From Corynebacterium mendelii (GTDB lineage: Bacteria; Actinomycetota; Actinomycetes; Mycobacteriales; Mycobacteriaceae): 64,000 nucleotides of DNA. This document shows positions 18,706-29,310 of this stretch, piece by piece (position 1 is the first letter of the stretch; every line of letters starts with the position of its first letter). The position numbers were made by a program, and so were the translations under genes. The stretch spans positions 472,713-536,712 of the forward strand of contig NZ_JAFLEQ010000003.1 in the NCBI RefSeq assembly GCF_017307055.1, given 5' to 3'. A model generated the notes under the pieces. The model was not told the DNA's origin and did no database searches. It was given only the letters and a program-made list of their open reading frames with translations.

Positions 18706-19323
18706 TCAGTTCCCGCCTGCAGGATGGCCGGGAGAGGTTCCCACCACCCGGGCCGGGTTGCCGACAGCCACCGAATACGGCGGAATATCGCGGGTGACCA
18801 CCGCCCCGGCGCCGATGACACTGCCGCTGCCGATCGTGACCCCGGGGCAGACAATCACCCCGCCACCCAACCACACATCATCGCCCACGGTGATCGGATC
18901 GGCGGCCTCGATCCCGGTGGCCCGCAGCGCCGGATCAAGCGGATGCACCGGAGTCAGCAACTGGCAGTTCGGCCCGATCTGGCAGCGGTTGCCGATAACG
19001 ATCATGGCCACATCCAGCGCGGTCAACCCGAAGTTGATGAAGGTGTCGTCCCCGATGGACAGATGCGCCCCGTAGTCGATGGCAATCGGTGCCCTGACAT
19101 GGGTGCCGGACCCAACGTGCGCGGCAATCCCGGCCAGGATTGTCTGCGCCCGGGACGGATCGGACGGGTAGGTGGTGTTGAACTCATGCTGCGCGCGGCG
19201 CGCCCGGTCGGCCATGGCCACCAGTTGCCCATCATCGGCGGTGTACCAGTTGCCCGAGAGCATGCTGGCCAGGGCGGTGGTGTGGCTGCCGGGCACTGTC
19301 CGGCCCTCGCGCGTGGTGTCCAT
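18706..19323 (-). CDS. Sugar O-acetyltransferase (LacA/Maa type)
   Basis: Predicted to move acetyl from acetyl-CoA to a sugar hydroxyl. The 205-residue protein matches the maltose/galactoside acetyltransferase layout: N-terminal MLSGNWYTADDGQLVAMADRA segment (about 21-41), then left-handed beta-helix hexapeptide repeats from about 80 to 190. Active-site LLTPVHPLDP supplies the catalytic His, followed by DDVWLGGGVIVCPGVTIG and GNPARVV. The ATG at 19323 follows minus-strand TAGATT (plus 19332-19337) by 8 nt, so the mRNA is probably leaderless. It converges with the helicase gene. Likely substrate is unknown. Confidence 0.9.
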   Translation of the reverse strand: MDTTREGRTVPGSHTTALASMLSGNWYTADDGQLVAMADRARRAQHEFNTTYPSDPSRAQTILAGIAAHVGSGTHVRAPIAIDYGAHLSIGDDTFINFGLTALDVAMIVIGNRCQIGPNCQLLTPVHPLDPALRATGIEAADPITVGDDVWLGGGVIVCPGVTIGSGSVIGAGAVVTRDIPPYSVAVGNPARVVGTSPGHPAGGN

Positions 19324-19701
19324 GCCAGCCGAATCTACCCGGGTGGCGGTGGTTGTGGGCGGGAAGAAAAACTCTGCCCTCCACCACAGCGGACCGGCCG
19401 ACAGCGCCGCCGCCCCCGATCAAGCGCCGCAGGCCCACCCGTTGTGGGCGGTTGGTGGCGGCACTGCCCGGATAAACGGTGGTGCCACCCCCTTAAAAGG
19501 GGTTAATTGGGTGGTGTGCCGGCGGGGCGGGAGCTGTGGTGCGCAATCCCCGGGGGGATCGGGTGCCGGCCGGGTGGGCTAAACTGCCTACCGGTGGCCC
19601 GCACGCCGCGGACCGCCACCCACGGCCGTGTCCGGCCGGGCCGGGACCACTCGGTGCCGGGGGAGGGGCTGCGGCCCGACAGCGAGAAATGAGAAAGCGG
19701 G
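19324..19701. other. Divergent intergenic region, acetyltransferase / kinase-fold gene
   Basis: 378 nt with no credible gene. Contains TAGATT on the minus strand (plus AATCTA, 19332-19337), a small hairpin CCCCTT-AA-AAGGGG near 19490-19503, and TAAACT (19580-19585), a possible -10 for the downstream gene with a leader of about 110 nt. Confidence 0.5.
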
Positions 19702-21012
19702 ATGGATCCGATGCGCACCACCGACGAGATTGTGGGGATCGCCGAAGAACTGCTGACCAACCGGTTCGGCGGCACCCAGAACCTCACCGACCCGGAAGAT
19801 CTCGGGGGGTTGGGGACCGCCAAAGTCCTGCGCTGCCGGGTGGCGCCGTCGCCATTTCTGCAGGCCCGCAGTGTGGTGCTGAAATTTGTGCCGCTGTCGG
19901 GGGATCTGTTCGATGATGCGGCCCTGGTCAGGGAAGTGGTGTCCTACCAGTTCACCACCTCGCTGCCGACGACAGCGCGGCCCGGGCCGGAATTGCTGGC
20001 CTACGACATTGACCGGCGGATTCTGGTGATCGGTGATGCCGGTGACGGGGAGACCTTCGACAGCCTGCTGCAGGATGCCGACCCGGCCGAGCGAATGAAA
20101 CTGATCCGCCTGCTGGGCCGGGCCATCGGATCGATGCATGCGGCCACCGCCGACCGGGAGGAACACTTCGACATCCTGTTCAACAGGATGCTCACCAAAT
20201 ACCCGGATACCGCCGATATCCACCGGTTGCGGGACCAGACTCTTCTGGCCGCCGTCGACCGGGGACTGCAGCTGGTCACCGCCGCGGGTATCCCGGTGCC
20301 AGAGATCGTCACCGCATTCGCCATCGACGCCAAACGCCGCCTGTCATCGGGCAGGCACCGGGCATTCACCCCCTTTGATTTAAGCCCCGACAATATTCTC
20401 ATGGCCGGTACCCCGCAGTTCCTCGACTACGAGTGGGCGGGTTTTCGGGACGCCGCCTACGATGTGGCCTGCGTTGTGGGCGGATTCCCGCAGTACCTGT
20501 TCGCCAATCCGCTCTCCGACGCCGAAGCGGAGGCGTTCATCGCCGCCTGGGTGGGCGAAGTGAAAGACATTTGGCCGAATGTGACCAATCCGGTGCGTCT
20601 GCGCGCCCGCATCATCACCGCGCTGATCGGTTGGGCGCTCAGCTCGATCGCCTACCTCTACCACGGTTCGATGGCGCAGATGGTCCAGGAGATGGAAATC
20701 TCCCTGCGGCGCCACCCGGATGATCCCTCGGCGGTACCGGATATGGATCATCTGGCCATGGCCACCGCCACCGATGACGACGAGGATGTGCTGGCCGGAT
20801 CGTTGCTGCACGATATGGGCGAAGACGGTCAGCTGGCCAGGCGGGATTTGCACGAGACTTTTTCCGCCCTGTCGCGGCTTGCCGCCCGCGGCGGTGATCC
20901 GCGTTTTGCGCCGGTCAAAGAGTTCGCCGACACCGTTCTTGCCCGCCTGGAGGAACTGGGGGCCACCCCCACCGCCATGGCGCACCGCAACCACGGCGCC
21001 GACGGCAGTTAA
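19702..21012 (+). CDS. Aminoglycoside phosphotransferase-fold (kinase-like) protein
   Basis: Cytoplasmic protein of 436 residues with an APH/choline-kinase-like core. Visible: a VVLKFVPL segment fitting the ATP-binding Lys strand (about 57-64); a catalytic-loop-like [11 protein letters not shown] (about 225-235), with Asp and Asn in place but Phe where the usual His-x-Asp has His; and a metal-binding-like [17 protein letters not shown] (about 240-256). The last 130 residues are helical and not recognised. Function is unknown; it may phosphorylate a small metabolite. ATG at 19702 has no strong ribosome-binding site; the in-frame ATG at 19711 has AGAAAG at better spacing and may be the true start. 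rarA follows 25 nt later, so co-transcription is likely. Confidence 0.75.
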   Translation: MDPMRTTDEIVGIAEELLTNRFGGTQNLTDPEDLGGLGTAKVLRCRVAPSPFLQARSVVLKFVPLSGDLFDDAALVREVVSYQFTTSLPTTARPGPELLAYDIDRRILVIGDAGDGETFDSLLQDADPAERMKLIRLLGRAIGSMHAATADREEHFDILFNRMLTKYPDTADIHRLRDQTLLAAVDRGLQLVTAAGIPVPEIVTAFAIDAKRRLSSGRHRAFTPFDLSPDNILMAGTPQFLDYEWAGFRDAAYDVACVVGGFPQYLFANPLSDAEAEAFIAAWVGEVKDIWPNVTNPVRLRARIITALIGWALSSIAYLYHGSMAQMVQEMEISLRRHPDDPSAVPDMDHLAMATATDDDEDVLAGSLLHDMGEDGQLARRDLHETFSALSRLAARGGDPRFAPVKEFADTVLARLEELGATPTAMAHRNHGADGS

Positions 21013-21037
21013 ACCGGGGAGCAGGTCACGTTACGCC

Positions 21038-22411
21038 ATGGCCCAACATGCACTGTTCGGTGATGCCGCCGACGATCCGGTCAGCCCCGGCGGCACGGAT
21101 GAGCACACCAGCTATTTCCATCCCGGCTCCACCGCGCCGCTGGCCGCCCGCATGCGCCCGACCAACCTCGACGAGGTGGTCGGCCAGGAGCATCTTCTCG
21201 GCGAGGGCAAACCGCTGCGGCGGCTGGTGGAAGGCTCAGGCGACGCGTCGGTGATTCTCTACGGTCCTCCCGGGACGGGCAAAACAACGATTGCGTCTTT
21301 GCTCTCATCGGCCACCGGCCGCCGCTTCGTCGCTTTGTCCGCCCTGAACGCCGGGGTGAAAGATGTCCGGGCCGTCATTGACCGGGCGCGCAAGGATCTC
21401 ATCGCCGGGACCCGCACGGTACTGTTCATCGACGAGGTCCACCGGTTTTCCAAAACACAGCAGGATGCGCTGTTGGGGGCGGTGGAAAACCGGATTGTGC
21501 TGCTGGTTGCCGCCACCACGGAAAACCCGTCGTTTTCGGTTGTCGCCCCGCTGCTGAGCCGGTCGCTTCTGCTGCAGCTGGAGCCGCTCGACGATGCCGG
21601 CATCACCACGGTGATCACCCGGGCCCTGGCCGACAAGCGGGGTTTGGGCGGCAGTGTCAGCGCCACCGACGAAGCCATCAACCAGCTGGTCCTTCTGGCC
21701 GGCGGGGACGCCCGACGGTCCCTGACCTACCTGGAGGCCGCCGCAGAGGCCGTCGGCGACGGCGGCACCATCACCATCGACACCATCCGCGACAGCGTGA
21801 ACAAGGCGGTGGTGCGCTACGACCGGGACGGCGACCAGCATTTCGACGTCACCAGTGCCTTCATCAAATCGGTGCGGGGATCGGATGTTGATGCCGCCCT
21901 GCACTATCTGGCCCGGATGATCCACGCCGGGGAAGATCCGCGCTTTATCGCCCGCCGCCTGATCATTCTGGCCAGCGAAGATATCGGCATGGCCGATCCG
22001 ACCAGCCTGCAGGCCGCCACCGCCGCCGCCCAGGCGGTGGCCATGATCGGTCTTCCCGAAGCCCGGCTCACCCTGGCGCAGGCGACCATCCACCTGGCGC
22101 TGGCACCGAAATCGAATGCCGTGTATGTGGCCATCGACCGGGCGCTGAAAGATGTCGCCGACGGCAAAGCCGGGTTTGTGCCGCCGCACCTGCGCGACGG
22201 CCACTATGCGGGGGCGAAAAAACTGGGCAATGCCGTCGGCTATGTCTACCCGCACGACAACCCGCACGGGGTGGTCGGCCAGCGCTATATTCCCGACACC
22301 CTCGACAGTGCCGTCTACTACCGGCCCACCGACCACGGGGATGAAAAACGCATCCGTTCCTTCCTTGCCCGGCTGCGCGGGATTGTCCGCGGCGGCCCGT
22401 CGGCCGGTTGA
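21038..22411 (+). CDS. rarA: Replication-associated recombination ATPase RarA (MgsA)
   Basis: AAA+ clamp-loader-like ATPase of 457 residues acting at stalled forks. Motifs: [15 protein letters not shown] near 40-54, Walker [15 protein letters not shown] near 75-88, Walker [20 protein letters not shown] near 128-146, sensor 1 [11 protein letters not shown], and the C-terminal RarA part with DITSAFIKS-like (here [16 protein letters not shown]), [14 protein letters not shown] and the AHHHxxPH-type end ([11 protein letters not shown]). ATG at 21038 was chosen over an upstream extension that overlaps the previous gene; GGGGAGCAGG lies before it. The pair rarA-alaS is conserved in this group. Confidence 0.95.
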   Translation: MAQHALFGDAADDPVSPGGTDEHTSYFHPGSTAPLAARMRPTNLDEVVGQEHLLGEGKPLRRLVEGSGDASVILYGPPGTGKTTIASLLSSATGRRFVALSALNAGVKDVRAVIDRARKDLIAGTRTVLFIDEVHRFSKTQQDALLGAVENRIVLLVAATTENPSFSVVAPLLSRSLLLQLEPLDDAGITTVITRALADKRGLGGSVSATDEAINQLVLLAGGDARRSLTYLEAAAEAVGDGGTITIDTIRDSVNKAVVRYDRDGDQHFDVTSAFIKSVRGSDVDAALHYLARMIHAGEDPRFIARRLIILASEDIGMADPTSLQAATAAAQAVAMIGLPEARLTLAQATIHLALAPKSNAVYVAIDRALKDVADGKAGFVPPHLRDGHYAGAKKLGNAVGYVYPHDNPHGVVGQRYIPDTLDSAVYYRPTDHGDEKRIRSFLARLRGIVRGGPSAG

Positions 22412-22436
22412 GTATCACCATCGGCAATCTCCCGGG

Positions 22437-22442
22437 TAGAGT
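22437..22442 (+). promoter_or_regulatory. Putative -10 box for alaS
   Basis: TAGAGT lies about 145 nt before the GTG of alaS; no good -35 is seen. It would place the hairpin at 22483-22510 in the leader. Confidence 0.4.
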
Positions 22443-22482
22443 GACCGGTTGGGAATAACCCGAAAGGGCCGCCCGCACCCGG

Positions 22483-22510
22483 GCGCCGGTGTGCAGCCAC
22501 ACACCGGTGC
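22483..22510 (+). repeat. Hairpin in the alaS leader
   Basis: An 11-bp stem, GCGCCGGTGTG (22483-22493) against CACACCGGTGC (22500-22510) with one G-U pair and a 6-nt loop. No U-run follows, and the T-box signature sequences were not found, so the role is open. Confidence 0.45.
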
Positions 22511-22587
22511 GGCCCCGGCCGGTTGGTGCCCCAGATAAAACGATCACCCATACACACGTCTTTTCCAGATTGGTTGTTGATTTAACA

Positions 22588-25251
22588 GTGCAGACCCACG
22601 AGATCCGGGAACGGTTCATCAATCATTTCGTCAATTCCGGTCACACCGAGGTCCCCAGCGCCCCGCTGATCCTCGACGATCCGACGCTGCTGTTCGTCAA
22701 CGCCGGCATGGTGCCGTTCAAACCCTATTTCCTCGGGCAGCAAAACCCGCCGTTTGCCAACGGCACCGCGACATCGATCCAAAAGTGCGTGCGCACCCTC
22801 GACATTGACGAAGTGGGCATCACCACCCGGCACAACACTTTCTTCCAGATGGCCGGAAACTTCTCTTTCGGCCAGTACTTCAAGGAAGGGGCGATCACCC
22901 ACGCCTGGACGCTGCTGACCGACCCGGTTGACGAAGGCGGCTTCGGACTTGATCCGGAGCGGCTGTGGGTGACGGTGTTCCTCGACGACGATGAGGCCGC
23001 CGATATCTGGCACAGAAAACTCGGGGTGCCCAAAGACCGCATCCAGCGGCTGGGCATGGCCGACAACTACTGGTCGATGGGTATTCCCGGCCCCTGCGGG
23101 CCGTGCTCGGAAATCTATTACGACCGGGGACCGGAATACGGCAAAGACGGCGGACCGGTTGTCGACGACACCCGCTACATGGAGATCTGGAACCTCGTGT
23201 TCATGGAAAACCGCCGCGGGGAGGGTACCGGCAAAGACAATTTCGAGATCTTGGGTCCCCTGCCGAAAAAGAACATCGACACCGGTCTGGGTATCGAACG
23301 TGTCGCCTGCATTTTGCAGGGCGTCGACAATGTCTACGAAACAGACCTGTTGCGCCCGGTGATCGATGTTGCCGAGAAACTGACCGGCAGCCCTTACGGC
23401 AAAGACCACGACTCCGACATCCGTTTCCGGGTCATCGCCGACCATTCACGCACCGGCATGATGCTGATCCTGGACGGTGTGACCCCCGGCAATGAGGGCC
23501 GCGGCTACATTCTGCGCCGTCTGCTGCGCCGCATCATCCGTTCCGCCCGGCTGCTGGGGGCGACAGGGGCCACAATGGAGAAGTTCATGACCACCATCAT
23601 GGACACCATGACACCGTCCTACCCGGAGATCGCCTCATCGCGGGAACGCATCATCAAAACCGCGGTCGCCGAGGAAAAAGCTTTCCTGCGCACCCTCGAA
23701 TCGGGCACCCACTTGTTCGAGGACGCCCTCGGAGCGGCGAAGGAGAAAGGCCAGACCACCCTGTCGGGGGACAAGGCCTTCACATTGCACGACACCTACG
23801 GTTTCCCCATCGACCTCACCCTGGAGATGGCCCACGAAGCCGGCCTGGAGGTTGACCGGGAAGGTTTCAATGCGCTGATGGCCGAGCAGAAAGCCCGCGC
23901 CAAGGCCGACAACCGGGCGAAAAAACACGGCGGCGCTGATTTGAGTGTCTACCGCGAATTCGTCGACGGTCACCCCACCCGTTTCACCGGCTACGGCAAC
24001 CTGACCGACCAGGCCACGGTGCTGGGCCTGGTCCACGACGGCACAAAGCTCACCCACGCCGGTCAGGGCAAGCAGGTCGAAGTCATTTTGGACACCACCC
24101 CCATGTACGCCGAAGCAGGCGGGCAGTTGGGTGACCGGGGAACCATCCGGGTGGGCGACACCGTGCTGGATGTCACCGATGTGCAGAAAATCGGCAAGAA
24201 ACTGTGGGTCCACAAGGCAGTGGTGACCAACGGTGAGATCGGGGTGGGCGATACCGCGGTTGCCGAAGTGGATAAAAAGTGGCGGCACGCCGCCCGCCAG
24301 GCGCACTCGGCCACCCACCTCATCCACGCTGCCCTGCGGCAGATTCTGGGGCCCACGGCAGTCCAGGCCGGTTCCATGAACAAACCCGGATACCTGCGCT
24401 TCGACTTCAACTACACCGAGCAGCTGTCCGCCGAGCAGCTGCAGCAGATCGAAACAGTCACCAACGAGGCCGTCGATGTCGACTGGCAGGTCAACACCAT
24501 CGAAACCACGCTGGAGGAAGCCAAAGCCATGGGGGCGATGGCACTGTTCGGTGAAAACTACGGCCACAATGTCCGCGTCGTGGAAATCGGCGGACCGTTT
24601 TCGATGGAGCTGTGCGGCGGCACGCATGTCGACCATTCCTCCCAGATCGGCCCGGTGGCGGTGCTCGGAGAATCATCCGTCGGCTCCGGGGTGCGCCGCA
24701 TCGAGGCCTATTCGGGTCTCGAGTCCTTCGGCTACCTGTCCAAGGAACGCGCCCTGGCCGAAGGTCTGGCATCGTCGATGAAAGCCCCCACCGACGAGCT
24801 TCCCGACCGTATTGCCGCTTTGACCGAGAAACTGAAAGCCGCCGAGAAACAGATCGCCGAATTCAAAAAACAGCAGCTGCAGCAGCAGGCCGGCACCTTC
24901 GTCGACGATGCCTCCACCGTCGGTGCCTTCACCGTGATCGCCGAGAAACTGGAGGGCCTGGGCGGCGGCGAGCTGCGGCAGTTGGCCACCGATTTGAAAA
25001 ACCGTCTCGGCGATGTGCCCGGTGTGGTTGTGCTGGGTTCCGATGACGGCGGGAAAGCACCGTTTGTTGTCGGTGTCACCGCCGAAGGTATCGCCCGCGG
25101 CGTGAAAGCAGGGGATATGGTCAAGCTCGTTTCCCGGCACGTCAACGGCCGCGGTGGCGGAAAACCCGATATGGCCCAGGGCCAGGGAACCGACGCCGGC
25201 GGTTTCGATGCGGCGTTTACCGCCGTCACCGATGATCTGGCCACCCGCTAG
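22588..25251 (+). CDS. alaS: Alanyl-tRNA synthetase
   Basis: Charges tRNA-Ala. The 887-residue protein has the full bacterial layout: class II catalytic core ([36 protein letters not shown]), tRNA-recognition domain, editing domain with zinc site HxxxH (HSATHLIH, near 573-577) and CGGTH (near 676-680), and a C-terminal oligomerisation/C-Ala region. GTG at 22588 ([10 protein letters not shown]) is chosen because synthetases of this group begin [10 protein letters not shown]; a 33-codon upstream extension is not conserved. It follows rarA by 176 nt. ruvX and mltG follow with short gaps, a conserved order. Confidence 0.97.
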   Translation: MQTHEIRERFINHFVNSGHTEVPSAPLILDDPTLLFVNAGMVPFKPYFLGQQNPPFANGTATSIQKCVRTLDIDEVGITTRHNTFFQMAGNFSFGQYFKEGAITHAWTLLTDPVDEGGFGLDPERLWVTVFLDDDEAADIWHRKLGVPKDRIQRLGMADNYWSMGIPGPCGPCSEIYYDRGPEYGKDGGPVVDDTRYMEIWNLVFMENRRGEGTGKDNFEILGPLPKKNIDTGLGIERVACILQGVDNVYETDLLRPVIDVAEKLTGSPYGKDHDSDIRFRVIADHSRTGMMLILDGVTPGNEGRGYILRRLLRRIIRSARLLGATGATMEKFMTTIMDTMTPSYPEIASSRERIIKTAVAEEKAFLRTLESGTHLFEDALGAAKEKGQTTLSGDKAFTLHDTYGFPIDLTLEMAHEAGLEVDREGFNALMAEQKARAKADNRAKKHGGADLSVYREFVDGHPTRFTGYGNLTDQATVLGLVHDGTKLTHAGQGKQVEVILDTTPMYAEAGGQLGDRGTIRVGDTVLDVTDVQKIGKKLWVHKAVVTNGEIGVGDTAVAEVDKKWRHAARQAHSATHLIHAALRQILGPTAVQAGSMNKPGYLRFDFNYTEQLSAEQLQQIETVTNEAVDVDWQVNTIETTLEEAKAMGAMALFGENYGHNVRVVEIGGPFSMELCGGTHVDHSSQIGPVAVLGESSVGSGVRRIEAYSGLESFGYLSKERALAEGLASSMKAPTDELPDRIAALTEKLKAAEKQIAEFKKQQLQQQAGTFVDDASTVGAFTVIAEKLEGLGGGELRQLATDLKNRLGDVPGVVVLGSDDGGKAPFVVGVTAEGIARGVKAGDMVKLVSRHVNGRGGGKPDMAQGQGTDAGGFDAAFTAVTDDLATR

Positions 25252-25403
25252 ATCCCGGCGCGGTGATCTCTCTCACCCCACCCATCACCAGGTGCAGGCG
25301 ATGCGCCGCGGCGAAACCCGCCTGTATCCGGTGTTCTAGTGCACCGGTGACCAGAACAGCCGACAGCAGCTGGTGACCGGGTCAGACAAGGAAGATCTCA
25401 GCC

Positions 25404-25916
25404 ATGGCTAAACCAACACCGGACACCCCCGGCGCCGACGATCCCGGCCCCGGCCGCAGGCTGGCGCTTGATGTCGGCACGGTGCGCATCGGGGTGGCGG
25501 TCAGTGATTCGGCCGCCATGCTGGCCTCACCGGTGGAAACCGTCGACAGGCTCACCGGTTTCAAAGACCGCGACAAAGCCGACATCGACCGGCTGCTGTG
25601 GCTGATCGGGCAGTACCGGCCGGTGGAAATCATCATCGGTTTACCGCGGGATTTGAAAGCCAACGGCTCGTCGTCGGTCAAACACGCCAAAGAAATCGGC
25701 TTCAGGCTCACCCGCCGGATGACCAACACCGATTCCCTGCCGGTGGTGCCGGTGCGTTTCGCCGATGAACGGCTGACCACCGTGGCCGCCGAACGGCATT
25801 TGCGGGACTGCGGTGTCAACACCAAAAAAGGCCGCGCCGTCATCGACCAGGCCGCCGCCTGTGAAATCCTGCAGTCCTGGCTGGATGCCCGGTCCCGGCG
25901 GCTTGCCGCGCCGTAG
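25404..25916 (+). CDS. ruvX: Putative pre-16S rRNA nuclease / Holliday junction resolvase-like protein YqgF
   Basis: RNase H-fold protein of 170 residues of the YqgF/RuvX family, implicated in 16S rRNA 5'-end processing and earlier proposed as a resolvase. Motifs with the likely acidic catalytic residues: [17 protein letters not shown] (19-35), [14 protein letters not shown] near 76-89, [15 protein letters not shown] near 117-131, and [15 protein letters not shown] near 147-161. ATG start at 25404 has AAGGAAG-type purines about 11 nt upstream. It lies between alaS and mltG, the common actinobacterial order. Confidence 0.93.
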   Translation: MAKPTPDTPGADDPGPGRRLALDVGTVRIGVAVSDSAAMLASPVETVDRLTGFKDRDKADIDRLLWLIGQYRPVEIIIGLPRDLKANGSSSVKHAKEIGFRLTRRMTNTDSLPVVPVRFADERLTTVAAERHLRDCGVNTKKGRAVIDQAAACEILQSWLDARSRRLAAP

Positions 25917-26149
25917 CCTGCCGCCCACAGCGCCGGCACGCCGGGTGGGCCTCGGCGGGGATAAACCAACCGGTAAACATATAAGCTGGGGACCACGCCT
26001 TGAAAAGGTGCCACGCCCGCTAGGGTCCGCATCCGTGCTGCCGGTACCGGTGGTGTTGCCATCACAGCTGTCCGGCACCGCGGGACACGTGTGTGCCGGG
26101 CCAGCCATTTTTTCCGTCGAACGACAATCCCGGGGTAAGAGATAAACCG

Positions 26150-27376
26150 ATGAGCAGATCTTCTTCCAATGCCAGAGGCAAAGCCCGCTTTATCGGGGTG
26201 GCCAGCGCCAGTATTCTCATCATCGTGATGGTGCTGGCACTGGTGGGGCTGGGGCGGCTGAGAATGCCCGTCACCCCTGATTTCGAGGGCACCGGCAACG
26301 GTGTGACCGAGCTGGTGGAGATCACCCCCGGATCCTCGGTGTCGGCTCTCGGCCCGGAGCTTGTCGAACGCGGCATCGTCAAATCCAACGCCGCTTTCCA
26401 GAAAGCCGCCGGCGCCAACGACAAGGCCTCCACCGTCACCCCCGGTTTCTACCGGCTGCAGGGACAGATGTCGGCGGTCTCCGCGGTGGAAGCACTCGTG
26501 GATCCGGCCAACAAGGTGCAGTTGCTCACCGTCAACGGCGGGTCGACACTCAACGATGTGACCGTGGTCGGCGGCGGCACCCGCTTCGGGATTTTCTCCG
26601 ACATCGCGGCTTTGGCCTGCGGGGACAAACCCGACTCCAACTGTGTCACCGTCGCGAAACTTGCCGATGCCGCAGCCACCACCGACCCGGTGGAACTGGG
26701 GGTTCCGGCCTGGGCCGTTGACGCGGTCACCGCCCGCGGCGATGATCCCCGGCGGATCGAGGGGCTGATTGCCCCGGGCAGCTATGTGGTCAACCCGCAC
26801 ATGAGCGCCACCGAAATCCTCACCGATCTTGTCACCCGCTCCGCCGCGGTGTGGGACAAAACCGGCATCACCGCAAAAGCCGAGGCCACCGGGTTGACCC
26901 CCTACCAGCTTCTGACCGCGGCCTCGCTGGTGGAACGGGAATCCCCGGCGGGCGAGTTCGACAAAGTCGCCCGGGTGATCATCAACCGGCTAAACACCCC
27001 CATGCGGCTGGAGTTTGATTCCACCGTCAACTACGACCTGGCCGACCAGGAAGTCGCCACCACCGACGACGACCGTGCCCGGGTCACCCCGTGGAACACC
27101 TACGCCAAAGACGGCCTGCCCGACACCCCGATCGCCTCCCCGTCGGTGGAGGCGCTGGAAGCGATGGAAAACCCGGCCGACGGCGACTGGCTGTTTTTCG
27201 TCACCATCGACAAAGACGGCACCACCGTGTTCAACAACACCTTCGACGAGCATCTCAGCGACACCCAGAAAGCACTCGATGCCGGGGTGCTGGATTCCAA
27301 GCGTGACCAGTCGGCGGCCGGCGGCGACAGCCCGTCCGATACCGCCGACCCCGACCAGGCTCCGCCCGCCCAGTAG
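26150..27376 (+). CDS. mltG: Endolytic murein transglycosylase MltG (YceG-like)
   Basis: Inner-membrane enzyme that cleaves nascent glycan strands and so helps end peptidoglycan chains. The 408-residue protein has a short basic cytoplasmic N-terminus, one transmembrane segment (about 14-36), a LysM-like domain and the YceG catalytic domain. The catalytic Glu is E262 in LVERES, followed by FDKVARVIINRLNTPMRLEFDSTVNY. The C-terminal 35 residues are polar and unconserved. ATG at 26150 is chosen because an in-frame upstream start at 26093 gives an unlikely N-terminus. TTGAAA (26000-26005) and TAGGGT (26021-26026) may be its promoter, with 15-nt spacing. Confidence 0.93.
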   Translation: MSRSSSNARGKARFIGVASASILIIVMVLALVGLGRLRMPVTPDFEGTGNGVTELVEITPGSSVSALGPELVERGIVKSNAAFQKAAGANDKASTVTPGFYRLQGQMSAVSAVEALVDPANKVQLLTVNGGSTLNDVTVVGGGTRFGIFSDIAALACGDKPDSNCVTVAKLADAAATTDPVELGVPAWAVDAVTARGDDPRRIEGLIAPGSYVVNPHMSATEILTDLVTRSAAVWDKTGITAKAEATGLTPYQLLTAASLVERESPAGEFDKVARVIINRLNTPMRLEFDSTVNYDLADQEVATTDDDRARVTPWNTYAKDGLPDTPIASPSVEALEAMENPADGDWLFFVTIDKDGTTVFNNTFDEHLSDTQKALDAGVLDSKRDQSAAGGDSPSDTADPDQAPPAQ

Positions 27377-27516
27377 TCCACCAGGTTCCCACCCCCGCCA
27401 CCACAGTGGGATAAATCCTGCCGCGGTGGCAGGCACCGCCCTAGCCGCATCGCCGGTCCCGGGGCTGTGTCCGCGGATAAAGCGTTTCGTGCCCGCACCC
27501 TTTTTCCAAGGATTGG

Positions 27517-28380
27517 TTGCCCACCACCGTGAACACCCCTCTTGCTCCCGCACACCCCTCGATAGCCCGCCGGGCGGCTGTTATCGGCCATCCGGTCGAC
27601 CACTCGCTGTCGCCGGTGTTGCACACTGCCGGCTACACCGCCTTAGGCCTGGACGATTTCAGCTACGGGCGCATCGACTGCGACGCTGACGGGGTTGCGC
27701 CCCTTCTCGCCGGTCAGGGCCGCAGCTACGCCGGTTTTTCCTGCACCATGCCCTGCAAGTTCGCGGCCCTGGCGGTGGCCGACCATGCCACGCACAGGGC
27801 CACATCAATCGGCTCGGCCAACACCCTGGTGCAGGTGGAACCGGGGGTGTGGCGGGCCGACAACACCGACTGTGACGGCGTGGCCGGCGCACTGGACGAG
27901 CTGGGGGTGGCCCGTGACTTGTCCGGCGCCCGGGCGCTGGTGGTCGGGGCAGGGGGGACCGCCCGCCCGGCGGTGTGGGCGCTCGGCGGCAGGGGCGTCG
28001 ACCACATTGATATCGTCAACCGTTCCGACCGCAGCGACCAGTTCCGTGATCTGGCCCGCGCCTGCGGGGTCAGTGTCAGTTTCCATCCCACCGAACACGC
28101 CGACCTCGACACGCTGGTGGCAGCCAGTGCGGTGGTGGTCTCCACTGTCCCGTCGGCGGCGATTGTCGGTCTGGAACACCGTCTGGCGAAGGTTCCGGTT
28201 GTCGATGTCATCTACAACCCGTGGCCCACGGCACTGGTGTCGGCGGCCCGGGCCAACGGCGTTGCCGCCGTCGGGGGGCACGTGATGCTGGCCTGCCAGG
28301 CCTATTCCCAATTCGAGCAGTTCACCGGTCATCCGGCACCCACCCAAGCCATGCGCGCCAGCCTTGAGGCCTACCTGTAG
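27517..28380 (+). CDS. aroE: Shikimate dehydrogenase
   Basis: Reduces 3-dehydroshikimate to shikimate with NADPH. The 287-residue protein shows the shikimate-binding HSLSPVLHTAGY (about 28-39), the catalytic-Lys motif as FSCTMPCKFAAL (usual form NVTxPxK), ADNTDCDG with the conserved Asp, and the nucleotide loop VVGAGGTARPAV. The usual NVT is replaced by SCT, a small departure. Start is uncertain: TTG 27517 follows AAGGA by only 4 nt, while an in-frame GTG at 27529 is 16 nt away. From memory it directly follows mltG in C. glutamicum as here. Confidence 0.9.
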   Translation: MPTTVNTPLAPAHPSIARRAAVIGHPVDHSLSPVLHTAGYTALGLDDFSYGRIDCDADGVAPLLAGQGRSYAGFSCTMPCKFAALAVADHATHRATSIGSANTLVQVEPGVWRADNTDCDGVAGALDELGVARDLSGARALVVGAGGTARPAVWALGGRGVDHIDIVNRSDRSDQFRDLARACGVSVSFHPTEHADLDTLVAASAVVVSTVPSAAIVGLEHRLAKVPVVDVIYNPWPTALVSAARANGVAAVGGHVMLACQAYSQFEQFTGHPAPTQAMRASLEAYL

Positions 28381-28558
28381 CAGGCTCAGCCGGATCAGGT
28401 TTCCAGCAGCGGGCACACGCTGTCCGTGGATCCGCCGGCATGCCCGGTGCCGCCAGGGCCCCGGCCCGGTGGATAACCGGGTGTGCTCCACAGCGCACGC
28501 CCCATAAGCTGTCATCGTCCTTGTTCGGCCTGCCCGGCAGGTTCTAGCGTCATGGCCC

Positions 28559-29173
28559 ATGACCGCTCACCCCGCATCCGCACCCACCAGCTGCACCGGC
28601 ACCCGATGTGTCGGCCGGGATCCTGGCGGGGTGTGTCGTGGTCTTGTCGCAGTTCCTCCGGGCCGGGTAGCCGCGGTGTGTGCCGCCGCCACGGCGGCAA
28701 CGGTGGCGGTGGTGATCATCTGTCGCTCCCTCACCCAGGGGGCGGTGGTATTTGGCCTGGTGGCCTGTATCACTGTCGGTGTCTGGGCGGTGGGGCTGGC
28801 GGTCATGGACTGCTGCACGGGTTTTCTGCCCGATGTGTTGACCTGGCCGGGAACGGTTGCCGCCCTCATCGGGGCGGTGGCCTGGGGGCGGCCGGAACTC
28901 GCCGTCGGCGGGCTGGCCTGGGCGGTGCTGTATCTGGTGGTGGCGGGGTGTGTGGGCGGGGTGGGCGGCGGCGACATCAAATTCGCCCCGGCCCTGGGCA
29001 CAGCCAGTGCCACCGGCGGGGTGCTGGGGGTGTGTCTGGCCATCGCCGTGGCCGCGGTGGCCACTGTGGTCATGCTGGTGGCGGGCAAACGGGACACAAT
29101 CCCGCATGCACCGGCGATGGTTGTGGGATGCCTGGTCTCGGTGGCCTGCACCATCACCGGCGCCCCGGTGTGA
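28559..29173 (+). CDS. Prepilin peptidase-like A24 protein
   Basis: Integral membrane aspartyl protease of 204 residues with about six hydrophobic segments. Catalytic Asp motifs of family A24: VMDCCTGFLPDVLTWP near 82-97 and GGGDIKFAPALG near 137-148. It lacks the N-terminal methyltransferase domain of classical PilD, as TadV-like enzymes do. It would process prepilin or pseudopilin leader peptides at the membrane, yet no pilin or tad gene lies in this window. The first 40 residues are Cys/Pro-rich and poorly conserved. Candidate promoter: TTGTTC (28521-28526) and TAGCGT (28545-28550) just before the ATG. Confidence 0.85.
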   Translation: MTAHPASAPTSCTGTRCVGRDPGGVCRGLVAVPPGRVAAVCAAATAATVAVVIICRSLTQGAVVFGLVACITVGVWAVGLAVMDCCTGFLPDVLTWPGTVAALIGAVAWGRPELAVGGLAWAVLYLVVAGCVGGVGGGDIKFAPALGTASATGGVLGVCLAIAVAAVATVVMLVAGKRDTIPHAPAMVVGCLVSVACTITGAPV

Positions 29174-29298
29174 GACGACCCCGAACAACGCTCCCGGTGA
29201 CAGTGTTGCGGGCATTGCGGCCGGGGCGGATGAGGGGTATGCGCCACGATTTTTCAACCAAAACTGCGCCCCGTGGCCGGTGATGGTCACCGTTCTGA

Positions 29299-29304
29299 CA
29301 CAAT
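29299..29304 (+). promoter_or_regulatory. -10 box for aroC (leaderless)
   Basis: CACAAT ends six nt before the ATG of aroC. It would drive the aroC-aroK(-aroB) transcript without a 5' leader. Confidence 0.55.
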
Positions 29305-29310
29305 GGGTGC

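Noticed and set aside
22412..22587. T-box leader upstream of alaS
   Set aside because: There is a hairpin, but no T-box sequence and no terminator with U-run.
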